A DNA stretch of 64,000 nt from Neoroseomonas marina (GTDB lineage: Bacteria > Pseudomonadota > Alphaproteobacteria > Acetobacterales > Acetobacteraceae), in NCBI RefSeq assembly GCF_012927745.1, contig NZ_JABBKX010000001.1:1-64000 (forward strand), written 5' to 3'. Below the pieces are notes generated by a model. That model saw only the letters and a list, made by a program, of their open reading frames with translations. It was not told where the DNA came from and did no database searches. Shown here piece by piece: positions 1 through 7,791 of the stretch. How positions within the stretch are numbered: the first letter of the stretch is position 1; each line of letters begins with the position of its first letter. A program made the translations under genes and the position numbers.

Positions 1-187
1 TGGGGTGCTGGCCCATGCCGAGATAGTCGTTCGAGCACCAGACGGTGACCTCGCGCGCCGCGCCGGCATCGTGGCGGATCGCGCGCGGGTACTGGCCGGC
101 CTGGCGCTCGATGTCGGCGAAGACGCGGTAGCGGCCCTCCTTGCGGAGGGCATCGACTTCGGAACGGAACCAGGACTGGTAGTCCAT
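1..187 (-). CDS. hemA: 5-aminolevulinate synthase, N-terminal part (cut by window edge)
   Basis: Only the first 62 codons lie in the window, read leftwards off its edge. The reading begins MDYQSWF, continues EGRYRVFADIER and reaches VTVWCSNDYLGMG, the characteristic amino end of 5-aminolevulinate synthase. This PLP enzyme condenses glycine with succinyl-CoA, the first step of haem synthesis in alphaproteobacteria (C4 pathway). The start is supported by a GGAGGT ribosome site a few bases upstream. The active-site lysine region is outside the window. It diverges from a cytochrome c gene, and an FNR-like dyad lies about 95 bases upstream of the start, which fits oxygen-linked control of haem synthesis. 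The identification is confident despite the truncation. Confidence 0.93.
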   Translation of the reverse strand, partial: MDYQSWFRSEVDALRKEGRYRVFADIERQAGQYPRAIRHDAGAAREVTVWCSNDYLGMGQHP

Positions 188-492
188 ATCTCGACCTCCG
201 GGGCCATCCGGTCGCCGCAGCCGCCCCTGGCGCCCCGGTCCCGCATCTTCCCCATCAAAGCGGAGCCGGCGGCAGATGTCTTGACGCAGATCATGTCGCC
301 GGCCCGGGCGCGGCCACGAAGGCTGCGCAGATCAGCGGGGCCATAGGACCATTCGTCCGGCCGGACAAGCACCGCGGGCATCACCGGCCGTGGCCTTGCC
401 AGATCGGCCTGCCGGGCCCATTGCCTAGGTCCGGCCAAAGCGGGGCTGGCGCCGACGCCTCCCTGCACCGGGCTGCAAGAAAGGGAGTTCGC
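188..492. other. Divergent intergenic region between hemA and cytochrome c
   Basis: This 305-base gap separates two divergent genes and holds no convincing coding frame; an open frame on the plus strand here is the mirror of hemA plus non-coding sequence. The one clear element is the FNR-like dyad at 281-294, listed separately. The ribosome site AAGGGAG of the cytochrome lies at its right edge. Confidence 0.6.
281..294. promoter_or_regulatory. Candidate FNR/FnrL-type binding site
   Basis: The sequence TTGACGCAGATCAT matches the FNR consensus TTGAT-N4-ATCAA at eight of ten specified positions; TTGAC half-sites are accepted in alphaproteobacterial FnrL sites. It is centred about 100 bases upstream of the hemA ATG and about 205 bases upstream of the cytochrome ATG. 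In Rhodobacter, hemA is a known FnrL target, so the position makes sense. No clear -10/-35 pair was found beside it. The site is inferred from pattern and context only. Confidence 0.5.
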
Positions 493-879
493 ATGCGACG
501 CTTGATCCTGCCGATGCTCGTGGCCGCCGCGGCCAGCCTGCCGGGCCTCGCCTCCGCCCAGTCAGGCGACGCTGCCGCCGGGCAGCGCGTGTTCAACCAG
601 TGCCGGGCCTGCCACACCGCGGACCAGAACGGGCGCAACGGGGTCGGGCCGAACCTGTTCGGCATCGTGGGCCGCAAGGCCGGCTCGATCGAAGGCTTCC
701 GCTATTCCGCCAACATGCGCAGCCTGGCCGATGGCGGCCTGGTGTGGTCCGAGGACCGGCTGCGGGCCTACATCGCCAACCCGAAGGCCGTCGTGCCGCA
801 GGGCAGCATGTCCTTCCCCGGCCTGCGCAACGAGACGCAGATCAACGACCTGATGGCCTACCTCGCCACGCTGAAGTGA
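493..879 (+). CDS. Periplasmic class I cytochrome c (c2/c550-like)
   Basis: A 128-residue exported mono-haem electron carrier. Residues 1-22 form a signal peptide (MRRLILPMLV...LASA), so the protein should be periplasmic. The haem attachment motif CRACH is at 37-41, and the sixth ligand is probably Met106 in GSMSFPG. The segment VGPNLFGIVGRKAG after the haem motif is typical of cytochrome c2/c550. The start is chosen at the ATG preceded by AAGGGAG; the frame stays open upstream but loses the signal peptide. It diverges from hemA, so haem supply and a haem protein share one intergenic region. The exact redox partner cannot be told from sequence. Confidence 0.93.
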   Translation: MRRLILPMLVAAAASLPGLASAQSGDAAAGQRVFNQCRACHTADQNGRNGVGPNLFGIVGRKAGSIEGFRYSANMRSLADGGLVWSEDRLRAYIANPKAVVPQGSMSFPGLRNETQINDLMAYLATLK

Positions 880-913
880 GGCGCGCGGCGGCGCTGCCGA
901 TGCGCGGCGCCGC

Positions 914-1888
914 CTATTCCTTCTCGATCCCGGCCATCTGCACCACGCGACCCCAGCGCTCGCGGTCCTCGGCCAGCATGCGGTCCATATCCTCCGGCGT
1001 GCCGCCGAGCGGCTCCGACCCCCAGGAGACCAGCCGCTCGCGGATCGCGGGCACCTTCACGATCGCATCGATCTCGGTGGCCAGGCGGCGGCGGATCTCG
1101 ATCGGCGTGCCGGCCGGGGCGCCATAGCCCATCCAGGCATTGGCCTCGTAGCCCGGCAGGCCGGCTTCTTCCATGGTCGGCACGTCGGGCAGCAGAGAGA
1201 AGCGCCGCTTCGTCCCGACCGCGAGGGCGCGCAGCCGCCCCGCGCGGAAATCCTCGAGGAAGGCGGGCGCCTGCTCGATCACCAGCTGAATGCGCCCCGC
1301 GAGCAGGTCCGTCCGCGCCGGCGCGCCGCCACGATACTGCACCATCTCGAGTTCGATCCCGCCGGCCATGGCGCGGAACATCTCGACCGTCAGGCGGGAC
1401 GCCATGCCCGAGGTCGCGAAGTTCAGGCTGCCCGGCCGCGCGCGGGCCAGCGCGATGAATTCCTGGACGTTCGCCACCGGCAGCGAGGTCGGCACCGCCA
1501 TCACATAGGGGATGTTCGCGACCATGCAGACGCCGCAGAGGTCGCGGGCCGGGTCGTAGGGCAGGTTGCGGTAGACATGCCCGTTCACTGCCATCGGTCC
1601 CGGGCTGCCGGCGAGCAGCGTGTAGCCGTCCGGGGCGGCCTTCGCGACGGCATCGGCGCCGATCACGCCGAAGGCCCCGGCGCGGTTCTCGACCACCACC
1701 TGCTGGCCGAGCGGCGCGCCCAGATGATCGGCGACGAGGCGCGTCATCAGGTCCGTCGTGCCGCCCGGCGCGAAGGGCACGATCACGCGGACGGGGCGGC
1801 TGGGGTAGCCGCCCTGACCGAAGGCGGGCTGCACAAGACCTGCGGCGGCGGTGAGGCCCAGGGCCTGGCGGCGTGTGGTGATCGTCAT
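914..1888 (-). CDS. Bug/TctC-family tripartite tricarboxylate transporter binding protein
   Basis: A 324-residue periplasmic binding protein of the Bug family (PF03401). It begins with a signal peptide carrying a twin arginine (TTRRQALGLTAAAGL, cleavage near FGQG), followed by the family hallmark YPSRPVRVIVPFAPGG. Further marks are the G-A-D-A-V-A-K-A-x-P-D-G-Y-T segment and the late PDVPTMEEAGLPGY motif. Bug proteins capture small carboxylates or other organic acids for a TctAB-type permease. No tctA/tctB lies nearby, so this is an orphan binding component. The ATG was chosen over an upstream in-frame one because it gives the signal peptide. It is downstream of gntR and has its own copy of the TTGAATTCAA palindrome upstream, so it is probably controlled by that regulator. 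Confidence 0.9.
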   Translation of the reverse strand: MTITTRRQALGLTAAAGLVQPAFGQGGYPSRPVRVIVPFAPGGTTDLMTRLVADHLGAPLGQQVVVENRAGAFGVIGADAVAKAAPDGYTLLAGSPGPMAVNGHVYRNLPYDPARDLCGVCMVANIPYVMAVPTSLPVANVQEFIALARARPGSLNFATSGMASRLTVEMFRAMAGGIELEMVQYRGGAPARTDLLAGRIQLVIEQAPAFLEDFRAGRLRALAVGTKRRFSLLPDVPTMEEAGLPGYEANAWMGYGAPAGTPIEIRRRLATEIDAIVKVPAIRERLVSWGSEPLGGTPEDMDRMLAEDRERWGRVVQMAGIEKE

Positions 1889-1967
1889 CGGCGGCTCCGG
1901 CTCGCGGCTTGGCCGGTCGTTGCCGGCGGTGTGGTGACGACTGGCGCCCTCATCCCCGATGGCAGCC

Positions 1968-1985
1968 GATTTGAATTCAATTTGC
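1968..1985. promoter_or_regulatory. Palindromic operator, copy 1 (upstream of Bug gene)
   Basis: A perfect palindrome, TTGAATTCAA at 1971-1980, sits in an AT-rich patch inside very GC-rich DNA. Read on the minus strand the wider match is AAATTGAATTCAAA. The same 14 bases recur at 2703-2716 in the gntR/monooxygenase promoter region. It lies about 83 bases upstream of the Bug gene start, a plausible promoter-proximal operator. FCD-type GntR proteins bind short palindromes of this kind, so the adjacent GntR protein is the probable ligand. Confidence 0.7.
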
Positions 1986-1996
1986 AACCGCCCTTC

Positions 1997-2698
1997 TCAG
2001 CGCTCCTTCAGCGATCGCAGCAGCCTTGCCCCCGCATCGTGCACATGCAGGCGCAGCAACAGGCCGAGCCGCTGGCCGTCGCCGTCGCGCAGGGCCCCGA
2101 GGATGTCGCGGTGTTCCCGGTTCACCTGCTCCCGGCTGTTGGCGAGGCGGCCGCCGAGCCGGATGTAACGCTCCACCCGGTTCGCCAGCACGCCGAGCAA
2201 CTCGCCCATGACCCGCATCCCGCTCGCGGCGCGGATGCGGTCGTGGAAGCGGCGGTTGTGCAGGCCGAAGGCGCGCCCGCCTTCCGGGGAGCCGGGGGGC
2301 AGCGCCTCCATGGCCAGGACCTCGGCTTCCAGCGCCACGAGATCCTCCTCGGTGCGATGCTGGGCGGCGGCCTGCCCGATGCGTTCCTCGAACAGGGCGC
2401 GGATCTCGAAGATCTCGGCGATGTCCTGCGGGTCGAGCGCGGCGACGACATAGCCGCGGCGCGGCCGATACTGCGCCAGGCCCTCGGTCTCGAGCTGCTT
2501 CAGCGCCTCGCGCACCGGCGGGCGGCTGACGCCGAGCCGGCCGGCGACATCCTCCTGCCGCAGCAGCGCGCCGGGCGGGATCGTGCCGGCGAGGATCGCC
2601 TCGCGCAGCCGCTCGGCGACGAAGGCCGGCAGGCTTTCATGGGCGTCCTGCGCGCCGGGGCGCGGTTTCGGGAGGCGGAGGTAGGGAGCACGGGTCAT
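1997..2698 (-). CDS. GntR-family transcriptional regulator (FadR/FCD type)
   Basis: A 233-residue regulator. Residues about 20-85 form the GntR winged helix: AERLREAILAGTIPPGALLRQEDVAGRLGVSRPPVREALKQL-type sequence, including the canonical SRPPVREALK recognition helix. The remainder is the helical FCD domain, which senses small organic acids, with the EIRALFEE and HNRRFHD landmarks that include metal-ligand positions. It lies between a Bug binding protein and a divergent flavin monooxygenase. Identical palindromes occur upstream of both transcription units, so it probably represses both until a substrate or intermediate binds. The ATG follows a GGAGG-rich stretch. The long open frame upstream of it is not coding. 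The ligand is unknown. Confidence 0.92.
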   Translation of the reverse strand: MTRAPYLRLPKPRPGAQDAHESLPAFVAERLREAILAGTIPPGALLRQEDVAGRLGVSRPPVREALKQLETEGLAQYRPRRGYVVAALDPQDIAEIFEIRALFEERIGQAAAQHRTEEDLVALEAEVLAMEALPPGSPEGGRAFGLHNRRFHDRIRAASGMRVMGELLGVLANRVERYIRLGGRLANSREQVNREHRDILGALRDGDGQRLGLLLRLHVHDAGARLLRSLKER

Positions 2699-2702
2699 GG
2701 CG

Positions 2703-2718
2703 AAATTGAATTCAAAAT
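2703..2718. promoter_or_regulatory. Palindromic operator, copy 2 (gntR / monooxygenase divergent promoter)
   Basis: The second copy of TTGAATTCAA (2706-2715) starts 8 bases upstream of the gntR ATG and lies about 65 bases upstream of the divergent monooxygenase start. The shared core with copy 1 is AAATTGAATTCAAA in opposite orientation. Its position immediately at the gntR start suggests autorepression together with control of the monooxygenase. Confidence 0.7.
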
Positions 2719-2779
2719 GCTGGACAGCCTCGCGCAATGCAAGCAGCCTCTGGCCCGACACCGCGACCGGAGCCCCCGC

Positions 2780-4108
2780 ATGCCGATGATCCTCGCCGCC
2801 AACGCCAATGCCCAGGGCAGCCATGTCGGGGAATGGCGCCACCCCGATGCGTGGGAGCGGCCGGCGGCGAACATCGCCAACGCGCTGCGCCTCGCGCAGA
2901 TCGCGGAGGCCGGGAAGTTCGACCTGCTCTTCCTCGCCGACGGCAACGGCGTGCGGCAGATGGACAAGCCGGATCTCTTCGCCGCGACCTCGCCCTCCGA
3001 CCGGCCTGGCGTCTTCGAGCCCGTCACGCTGCTCTCGGCCCTCGCGATGGCGACGCAGCACATCGGCCTCGTCGCCACGACGACCACGACCTATGATGAG
3101 CCCTTCCACGTCGCCCGCCGCTTCGCCTCCCTCGACCACATCAGCGGCGGGCGGGCGGGGTGGAACCTGGTCACCACCTCCAATCCCGGCGATGCGCTGA
3201 ACTTCAGCCATGCGGAGCATGTCGCGCGCGACGAGCGGTACGAGCGCGCCAACGAATTCGCCGACGTCGTGAAGGGGCTGTGGGATTCCTGGGCCGACGA
3301 CGCCTTCCCGCAGGACAAGGCGACGGGACGCTTCCTGGACCCTTCCAAGGTCCAGGTGCTCGGCCACAAGGGCAAGCACTTCCAGGTCGCGGGGCCGCTG
3401 AACGCACCGCGGCCGCCACAGGGATACCCGGTGGTCTTCTCGGCCGGTCAGTCTGAGGCCGGGCGCGACCTGTCCGCCCGCCACGCCGACTGCATCTTCG
3501 CGATCGAGGCGACGCTGCCCTCCGCGCAGGCGCTCTATGCCGACTTCAAGGGGCGGCTTGCGAAGTACGGCCGTGGCCCGGACGACCTCAAGATCCTGAG
3601 CGGTGTGACCATCATCGTCGGCGAGACGGCGCAACAGGCCGAGGACATCGCCGGGGAGCTCGACGACCTGGTGCCGCCGCCGGTCGGCGTCGACTACCTT
3701 TCCAAGATGGTCGGGCGGAGCATGAAGGACTATCCGCTCGACGGCCCCATGCCCGACTTCGAGGAGGAGCATGTCGGCCATACCGGCATCGGGCGCGCCA
3801 TCGTGAAGGTGGCGAAGGAACAGGGGCTGACGGTACGCCAGACCTACCGGCGCATCCTGCCGCAGATGGCGGGCAACATGTTCAAGGGCGACGCGCGGCA
3901 GGTCGCCGACGTGATGGAGGAATGGTACCGCGGCAAGGGCTGCGACGGCTTCATGATCGCGGCGCCCGTGGTGCCGACGGGCCTCGAGCGCTTCACCCGC
4001 CTGGTGGTACCGGAACTGCAGCGCCGCGGGCTGTTCCGGCGGGAGTATGAGGGGCGGACGCTGCGGGAGAACCTGGGGCTGAAGCGCCCGCCGCGCCGGT
4101 TTGGGTGA
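2780..4108 (+). CDS. LLM-class flavin-dependent monooxygenase (NtaA/SnaA/DmoA-like)
   Basis: A 442-residue luciferase-like monooxygenase. It has the family's pattern of EAGKFDLLFLADG near residue 50, IGLVATTTTTYDEPFHVARRFASLDHISGGRAGWN around 100-130, and GYPVVFSAGQSEAGRDLSARHADCIF after the insertion that marks the NtaA/DszA branch. These enzymes use FMNH2 from a separate reductase plus O2 to cleave C-N or C-S bonds in compounds such as nitrilotriacetate, dimethyl sulfide or sulfones. No flavin reductase is adjacent. The start is the ATG at the MPMILAAN end, with GGAG upstream; another in-frame ATG 63 bases earlier is possible. It diverges from gntR with a shared palindrome, so it is probably induced with the Bug protein. 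The substrate is unknown. Confidence 0.88.
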   Translation: MPMILAANANAQGSHVGEWRHPDAWERPAANIANALRLAQIAEAGKFDLLFLADGNGVRQMDKPDLFAATSPSDRPGVFEPVTLLSALAMATQHIGLVATTTTTYDEPFHVARRFASLDHISGGRAGWNLVTTSNPGDALNFSHAEHVARDERYERANEFADVVKGLWDSWADDAFPQDKATGRFLDPSKVQVLGHKGKHFQVAGPLNAPRPPQGYPVVFSAGQSEAGRDLSARHADCIFAIEATLPSAQALYADFKGRLAKYGRGPDDLKILSGVTIIVGETAQQAEDIAGELDDLVPPPVGVDYLSKMVGRSMKDYPLDGPMPDFEEEHVGHTGIGRAIVKVAKEQGLTVRQTYRRILPQMAGNMFKGDARQVADVMEEWYRGKGCDGFMIAAPVVPTGLERFTRLVVPELQRRGLFRREYEGRTLRENLGLKRPPRRFG

Positions 4109-4120
4109 GCCGGGCCTGGA

Positions 4121-5326
4121 TCACGCAGTGCGGCGTGCCAGGATACCCGCGCGCCGCAGGACAAGAGCGAGCACGATGGCTGCCGGGATCGGGCCGAGGC
4201 TGATGCCGAAGGTCTGACCGATGTACATCGTGGGCGCCGGTAGAATGATGGCCGTCGCCAGGGCGAACTTCTCCCAGGCCAGAAATCCGGCCTGCCTCGC
4301 CTGCGCAAGGCACCAGAACATGGGCACCAGCAGGATGGGCAAGTCGTAGACGAAGACATAAGGCGTCACGAGGGGGGCCGCCGCGGCCATCGCCGCCACC
4401 TCGCCCTGGCCGCCCGGCCGGCGCGTGACCACCCACAGGGCTGCTGCGACGGCCCCGAGCGCGACGACCAGGTGAACGCCCATCGCCACGCCCCGGGGCG
4501 CGCCGAGTAGTTGCAACGAAGCAAACAGGCTCTGGACTTGCCACAGCGGCACGACCCCGTCCCCGCTCAGGCCCTCACCCGCAACCCGAAGTGCCGACGC
4601 AAAGGCCGTCCAGCTCTCCCAGCCCAGGACCATGGAGCTCAACGCGACCCAGCCGATCCCGGTCGCCACGGCGAAGGCGATGACCTGCCAGCGCCGCCCG
4701 ACCAGCAGCGCCGGCAGCACGACCAGACCGAGTTGCGGCTTGAATGCGAGCGTTGCGATCAACGCACCGGCGGCCATGGGTCGCCGATCGAGCGTCAGTC
4801 CAGCGGCCGCGAAAAGGGATGCGGTCACGAAGCCCGTTTGCCCGGCAACGGCGACGAGCAAGGTGGCGGGCGAGAACGCCACAAGCGCGATGATCGCCGG
4901 CCAGGGCAAGACGCGGTACCGGGACAGGATCGCCACGAAGGCCCCACCCGTGATCAGCACCCACAGGCCGAAAGCGACCTTGTAGGACAGCAGAGCCAGG
5001 GGCAGGCAGAGGAGCAGGAAGGGCGGCGGATAGAAGAACGGCAGCCGGCCCGACGGCATGATGGCCTGCTGCACGGCGCCATGCTGCTGCAGGTCCCACG
5101 CATCGACCGGCCGTCCGTCGAGCGCGAGGACCGATGCGGTGTAGAAACTCAGGAAATCCGTCGGGGCACCGACCCCGTCCGCAGCAAAGACGCGGACGAA
5201 GCCGGCGAAAAGATAGAAGGCCGGCAGCAGCGCCAGCAGTGCCCCGTAGACCGCCGCGCGCCGGGCCGTCAGCCAGCGCGCGTCGCGCAACCAGGACCAC
5301 GCGCCACCGCTGGGTCCAGCTGCCAC
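4121..5326 (-). CDS. GT87-like multi-pass membrane glycosyltransferase (DUF2029)
   Basis: A 401-residue membrane protein with roughly ten hydrophobic segments. After the first transmembrane helix comes a periplasmic loop with GAPTDFLSFYTASVLALDGRPVDAWDLQQH, then SGRLPFFYPPPFLLLCLPLALL. The D-F-x-x-F/Y-x-A-x-x-A-L pattern followed by F-x-Y-P-P is characteristic of the DUF2029/GT87 family, related to polyprenol-phosphate-mannose-dependent mannosyltransferases. The family works on lipid-linked sugars at the outer face of the inner membrane, but donor and acceptor here are unknown. It starts 5 bases after the hydroxy-acid oxidase stop, so the two are probably co-transcribed, although no functional link is obvious. 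Its stop lies just beyond the convergent monooxygenase. Confidence 0.8.
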   Translation of the reverse strand: MAAGPSGGAWSWLRDARWLTARRAAVYGALLALLPAFYLFAGFVRVFAADGVGAPTDFLSFYTASVLALDGRPVDAWDLQQHGAVQQAIMPSGRLPFFYPPPFLLLCLPLALLSYKVAFGLWVLITGGAFVAILSRYRVLPWPAIIALVAFSPATLLVAVAGQTGFVTASLFAAAGLTLDRRPMAAGALIATLAFKPQLGLVVLPALLVGRRWQVIAFAVATGIGWVALSSMVLGWESWTAFASALRVAGEGLSGDGVVPLWQVQSLFASLQLLGAPRGVAMGVHLVVALGAVAAALWVVTRRPGGQGEVAAMAAAAPLVTPYVFVYDLPILLVPMFWCLAQARQAGFLAWEKFALATAIILPAPTMYIGQTFGISLGPIPAAIVLALVLRRAGILARRTA

Positions 5327-5331
5327 GGTGG

Positions 5332-6567
5332 CTAGCGAACCTTCACCAGGAATTCCGGCCCGAGCTGATCCATCGCATTCGCGCCGATCAGCGCAAGGTC
5401 GCGATGGACCTCTTCCTGCAGCAGGTCGATCGCGCGCTCGACGCCGGGCTGACCGCGCACCACGGCCGCGCTCAGCATGGGCCGCCCGACGAAGACGAAG
5501 GCCGCGCCAAGCGCATAGGCCTTCATCACGTCCGTCCCGCGCCGGATGCCGCCGTCGTAGATCACGGGCAGGCCGCCCGCGACCTTCACGATCTCGGGCA
5601 GCATGCGCAGGCCGGACACCGCGCCGTCGAGCTGCCGCCCGCCATGGTTCGACACCATGAAGCCGTCGACGCCGATCTCCTTCGCACGCACCACGTCATC
5701 CGGGTGCAGCACGCCCTTGATCAGCAGCTTGCCGGGGAAGCGCTTGCGGATGAGTTCCAGATGCGGCCAGGACAGCCCGTCGCGCGCGCCGAAGGCGCGT
5801 TCGAGCTCGCGCGAGAGGATGGGCGGGCCGCGGCCGGCGTCCATGTTCTCGAAATACGGCATGCCGTGGTTCTTCAGCGTCCGGAACCAGGTGCCAAAGG
5901 CCCATTGGGGGTGCGTCGCCCCCTGCCAGAACAGCTTGAAGGTCGGCTTCAGCGGGATGGTGTAGCCGTTGCGGATGTTGTTCTCGCGGTTCGAGGAAAC
6001 CTGCACGTCCACCGTGAGGACGAAGGTCTTGAACCCCGCCGCGATGACGCGGTCGACCAGCGGCTCGATGCGGGACGGCTCGCCCGGCAGGTAGGCCTGG
6101 TACCAGGCGTCGGGGTTGGCCTTCGCGATCTCCTCGAGCTTGATGAGCGAGGAGGCCGACATGATCATCGGGATGTTCTTGGCGCGCGCCGCCTGGGTCA
6201 GCACCAGGTCGCCGCGATAGGCCATCAGCGCGGAGGATCCCATCGGCGGGATGCCGAAGGGGGCGCTGTACTCCTTGCCGAACAGGCTGACGCGCGTGTG
6301 CCGCGACCGCGCATCGACCAGGCAACGGGGGATGAAGCCCCATTCGGCGAATGCACGACGATTGTCCTCGAGCGACCAGTCCGTCTCCACGCCGCCCGCG
6401 AGGTAGCCGTGCAGCATCTTCGGCAGATGCTTCGCGGCCGCACGCTCGAAATCCGCGAGCGAGAGGAACTTCGCGAGATGCGGCGGCACCGGCGGCGCCG
6501 AACGCTTCTGGGACAGGGCCTGGGTCGTGGCCGGCGCGCGGGACTGCGCAGGGCCTTCAGCGGTCAT
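5332..6567 (-). CDS. FMN-dependent alpha-hydroxy-acid oxidizing protein (lactate dehydrogenase/glycolate oxidase family)
   Basis: A 411-residue TIM-barrel flavoprotein of the lldD/glycolate oxidase/mandelate dehydrogenase family. Near the amino end is LSLADFERAAAKHLPKMLHGYLAGGVETDWS, the usual first FMN-proximal segment. The catalytic histidine is in VSNHGGRQLDGA, followed by the phosphate-binding GGIRRGTDVMKAYALGA. It oxidises an L-2-hydroxy acid to the 2-oxo acid, passing electrons to quinone or O2. About 30 poorly conserved residues precede the domain; the ATG at 6567 is the best start. It lies upstream of the GT87 gene on the same strand and diverges from an SDR gene. The substrate is not predictable beyond the class. 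Confidence 0.9.
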   Translation of the reverse strand: MTAEGPAQSRAPATTQALSQKRSAPPVPPHLAKFLSLADFERAAAKHLPKMLHGYLAGGVETDWSLEDNRRAFAEWGFIPRCLVDARSRHTRVSLFGKEYSAPFGIPPMGSSALMAYRGDLVLTQAARAKNIPMIMSASSLIKLEEIAKANPDAWYQAYLPGEPSRIEPLVDRVIAAGFKTFVLTVDVQVSSNRENNIRNGYTIPLKPTFKLFWQGATHPQWAFGTWFRTLKNHGMPYFENMDAGRGPPILSRELERAFGARDGLSWPHLELIRKRFPGKLLIKGVLHPDDVVRAKEIGVDGFMVSNHGGRQLDGAVSGLRMLPEIVKVAGGLPVIYDGGIRRGTDVMKAYALGAAFVFVGRPMLSAAVVRGQPGVERAIDLLQEEVHRDLALIGANAMDQLGPEFLVKVR

Positions 6568-6738
6568 GGACGGGTCACCCGGAGTTGATTTCACGCAATT
6601 CTGGCCGCTAAGGCCCGGCGAGGCCAGAGCCCCAGGCGCGCGCAGCCCGCAAGGCAGGGCCGCCGGGCAACGGAACCACCTTCTGTCCGGCTGCCGCCCG
6701 GCCTGCGAGGATGCGGCCGCCAGACACGGAGGACCCGC

Positions 6739-7491
6739 ATGACCGACCGCTTCGCGCGCTACCCCAGCCTCGAGGACCGCGTCGTCCTCATCACCGGCGG
6801 GGCGGGCGGCATCGGTGCCCAGATGGTCCGCCGCTTCTCGGAACAGGACGCGCGGGTCGCCTTCCTGGATTTCGACGTGCCGGGCGGCGAGGCCATGGCG
6901 GCGGCGACAGGTGCGCTCTTCCTGCCCTGCGACCTTCGGGACATCACCGCCCTCCGCGCGGCGGTGGCCGAGGTCGGGCAGCGGCTCGGCGACGTCACCG
7001 TCCTGGTCAACAACGCCGCGCGGGACGACCGCCACGGCTTCGAGACAGTGGAGCCGGACTACTGGGACGAACGCATGGCGACCAACCTGCGCCACCAGTT
7101 CTTCTGCGCCCAGGCGGTGGTGCCGATGATGCGCCGCGCCGGGGGCGGGTCGATCGTGAACCTCGGCTCCGTCTCCTGGGTGAAGGCGCAGGGCGGCATG
7201 CCGGCCTACACCACCGCGAAATCCGCGGTCCGCGGACTGACGCGCGGGCTGGCGCGGGACCTGGGCCCCGACCGGATCCGAGTGAACGAGGTGGTGCCCG
7301 GCTGGGTGTACACCGAACGTCAGATCGCGCTCTGGGTGACGCCGGAGGCCGAGGCCCGCAGCCAGGCCCAGCAATGCCTGAAGGGTCGGCTCCAGCCGGA
7401 CGACATCGCGCGGATGGTGCTGTGGCTGGCAGCGGATGACAGCGCCATGGTCACCGCCCAGGCCTTCGCGGTGGATGGCGGGGGCAGCTGA
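6739..7491 (+). CDS. Short-chain dehydrogenase/reductase (SDR)
   Basis: A 250-residue classical SDR. The cofactor loop TGGAGGIG is near residues 20-27, NNAA follows at about 92, the catalytic serine is in NLGSVSW, and the YxxxK pair appears as YTTAKSAVRGL. The carboxyl end MVTAQAFAVDGGGS is typical of the family. It therefore should oxidise or reduce an alcohol/carbonyl with NAD(P). A strong GGAGG site precedes the ATG. It stands alone, divergent from the hydroxy-acid oxidase, and a shared small-molecule pathway is possible but unproven. An acidic residue (Asp) at the end of beta strand 2 (FLDFD) suggests NAD preference. Confidence 0.92.
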   Translation: MTDRFARYPSLEDRVVLITGGAGGIGAQMVRRFSEQDARVAFLDFDVPGGEAMAAATGALFLPCDLRDITALRAAVAEVGQRLGDVTVLVNNAARDDRHGFETVEPDYWDERMATNLRHQFFCAQAVVPMMRRAGGGSIVNLGSVSWVKAQGGMPAYTTAKSAVRGLTRGLARDLGPDRIRVNEVVPGWVYTERQIALWVTPEAEARSQAQQCLKGRLQPDDIARMVLWLAADDSAMVTAQAFAVDGGGS

Positions 7492-7554
7492 CCCTGCGCG
7501 GCCGGGCGGGATCATGTTCTTGATTTGTTCTTCACCTTCGCCCACTCTGCCGCC

Positions 7555-7782
7555 ATGGTCCTCGATCTGGTGGAGCGGCCGCTGGCGCCCCCGGCGCCGG
7601 CGTGGCTGGGCGTTGCGACCCTGCGCCTGGCCCGCGCTGCGGGCGCCGCGGCGGCCGCGCGCGGTCGCCCCGCCCGGGAGGTGCGTCAGGTCGTGCAGGA
7701 CGTCCTGCTCGCCCGCCACCCTGCCCTGCCGATGACCATGATCGCCGAGGCGCTGGCGGCGGCGGCCGGCGCCCCGGAGTAG
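7555..7782 (+). CDS. Small uncharacterised protein
   Basis: A 75-codon frame beginning MVLDLVERPL and ending AAAAGAPE. Third codon positions are almost all G or C, as in the confident genes around it, and the predicted peptide has an alternating Ala/Arg amphipathic middle (TLRLARAAGAAAAARGRPAREVRQVVQDVLL). That supports real coding. The ribosome site is weak, and a TTG 30 bases upstream in frame is an alternative start. I recognise no family and no membrane segment. It lies between an SDR and the convergent acyl-CoA synthetase with about 10 bases to spare. Confidence 0.45.
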   Translation: MVLDLVERPLAPPAPAWLGVATLRLARAAGAAAAARGRPAREVRQVVQDVLLARHPALPMTMIAEALAAAAGAPE

Positions 7783-7791
7783 CCGCGCCGG

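Noticed and set aside
1577-2779. A long open frame upstream of and fused in frame to the flavin monooxygenase
   Set aside because: It runs antisense through the GntR and Bug genes, which have clear domains and ribosome sites; the monooxygenase starts at 2780.
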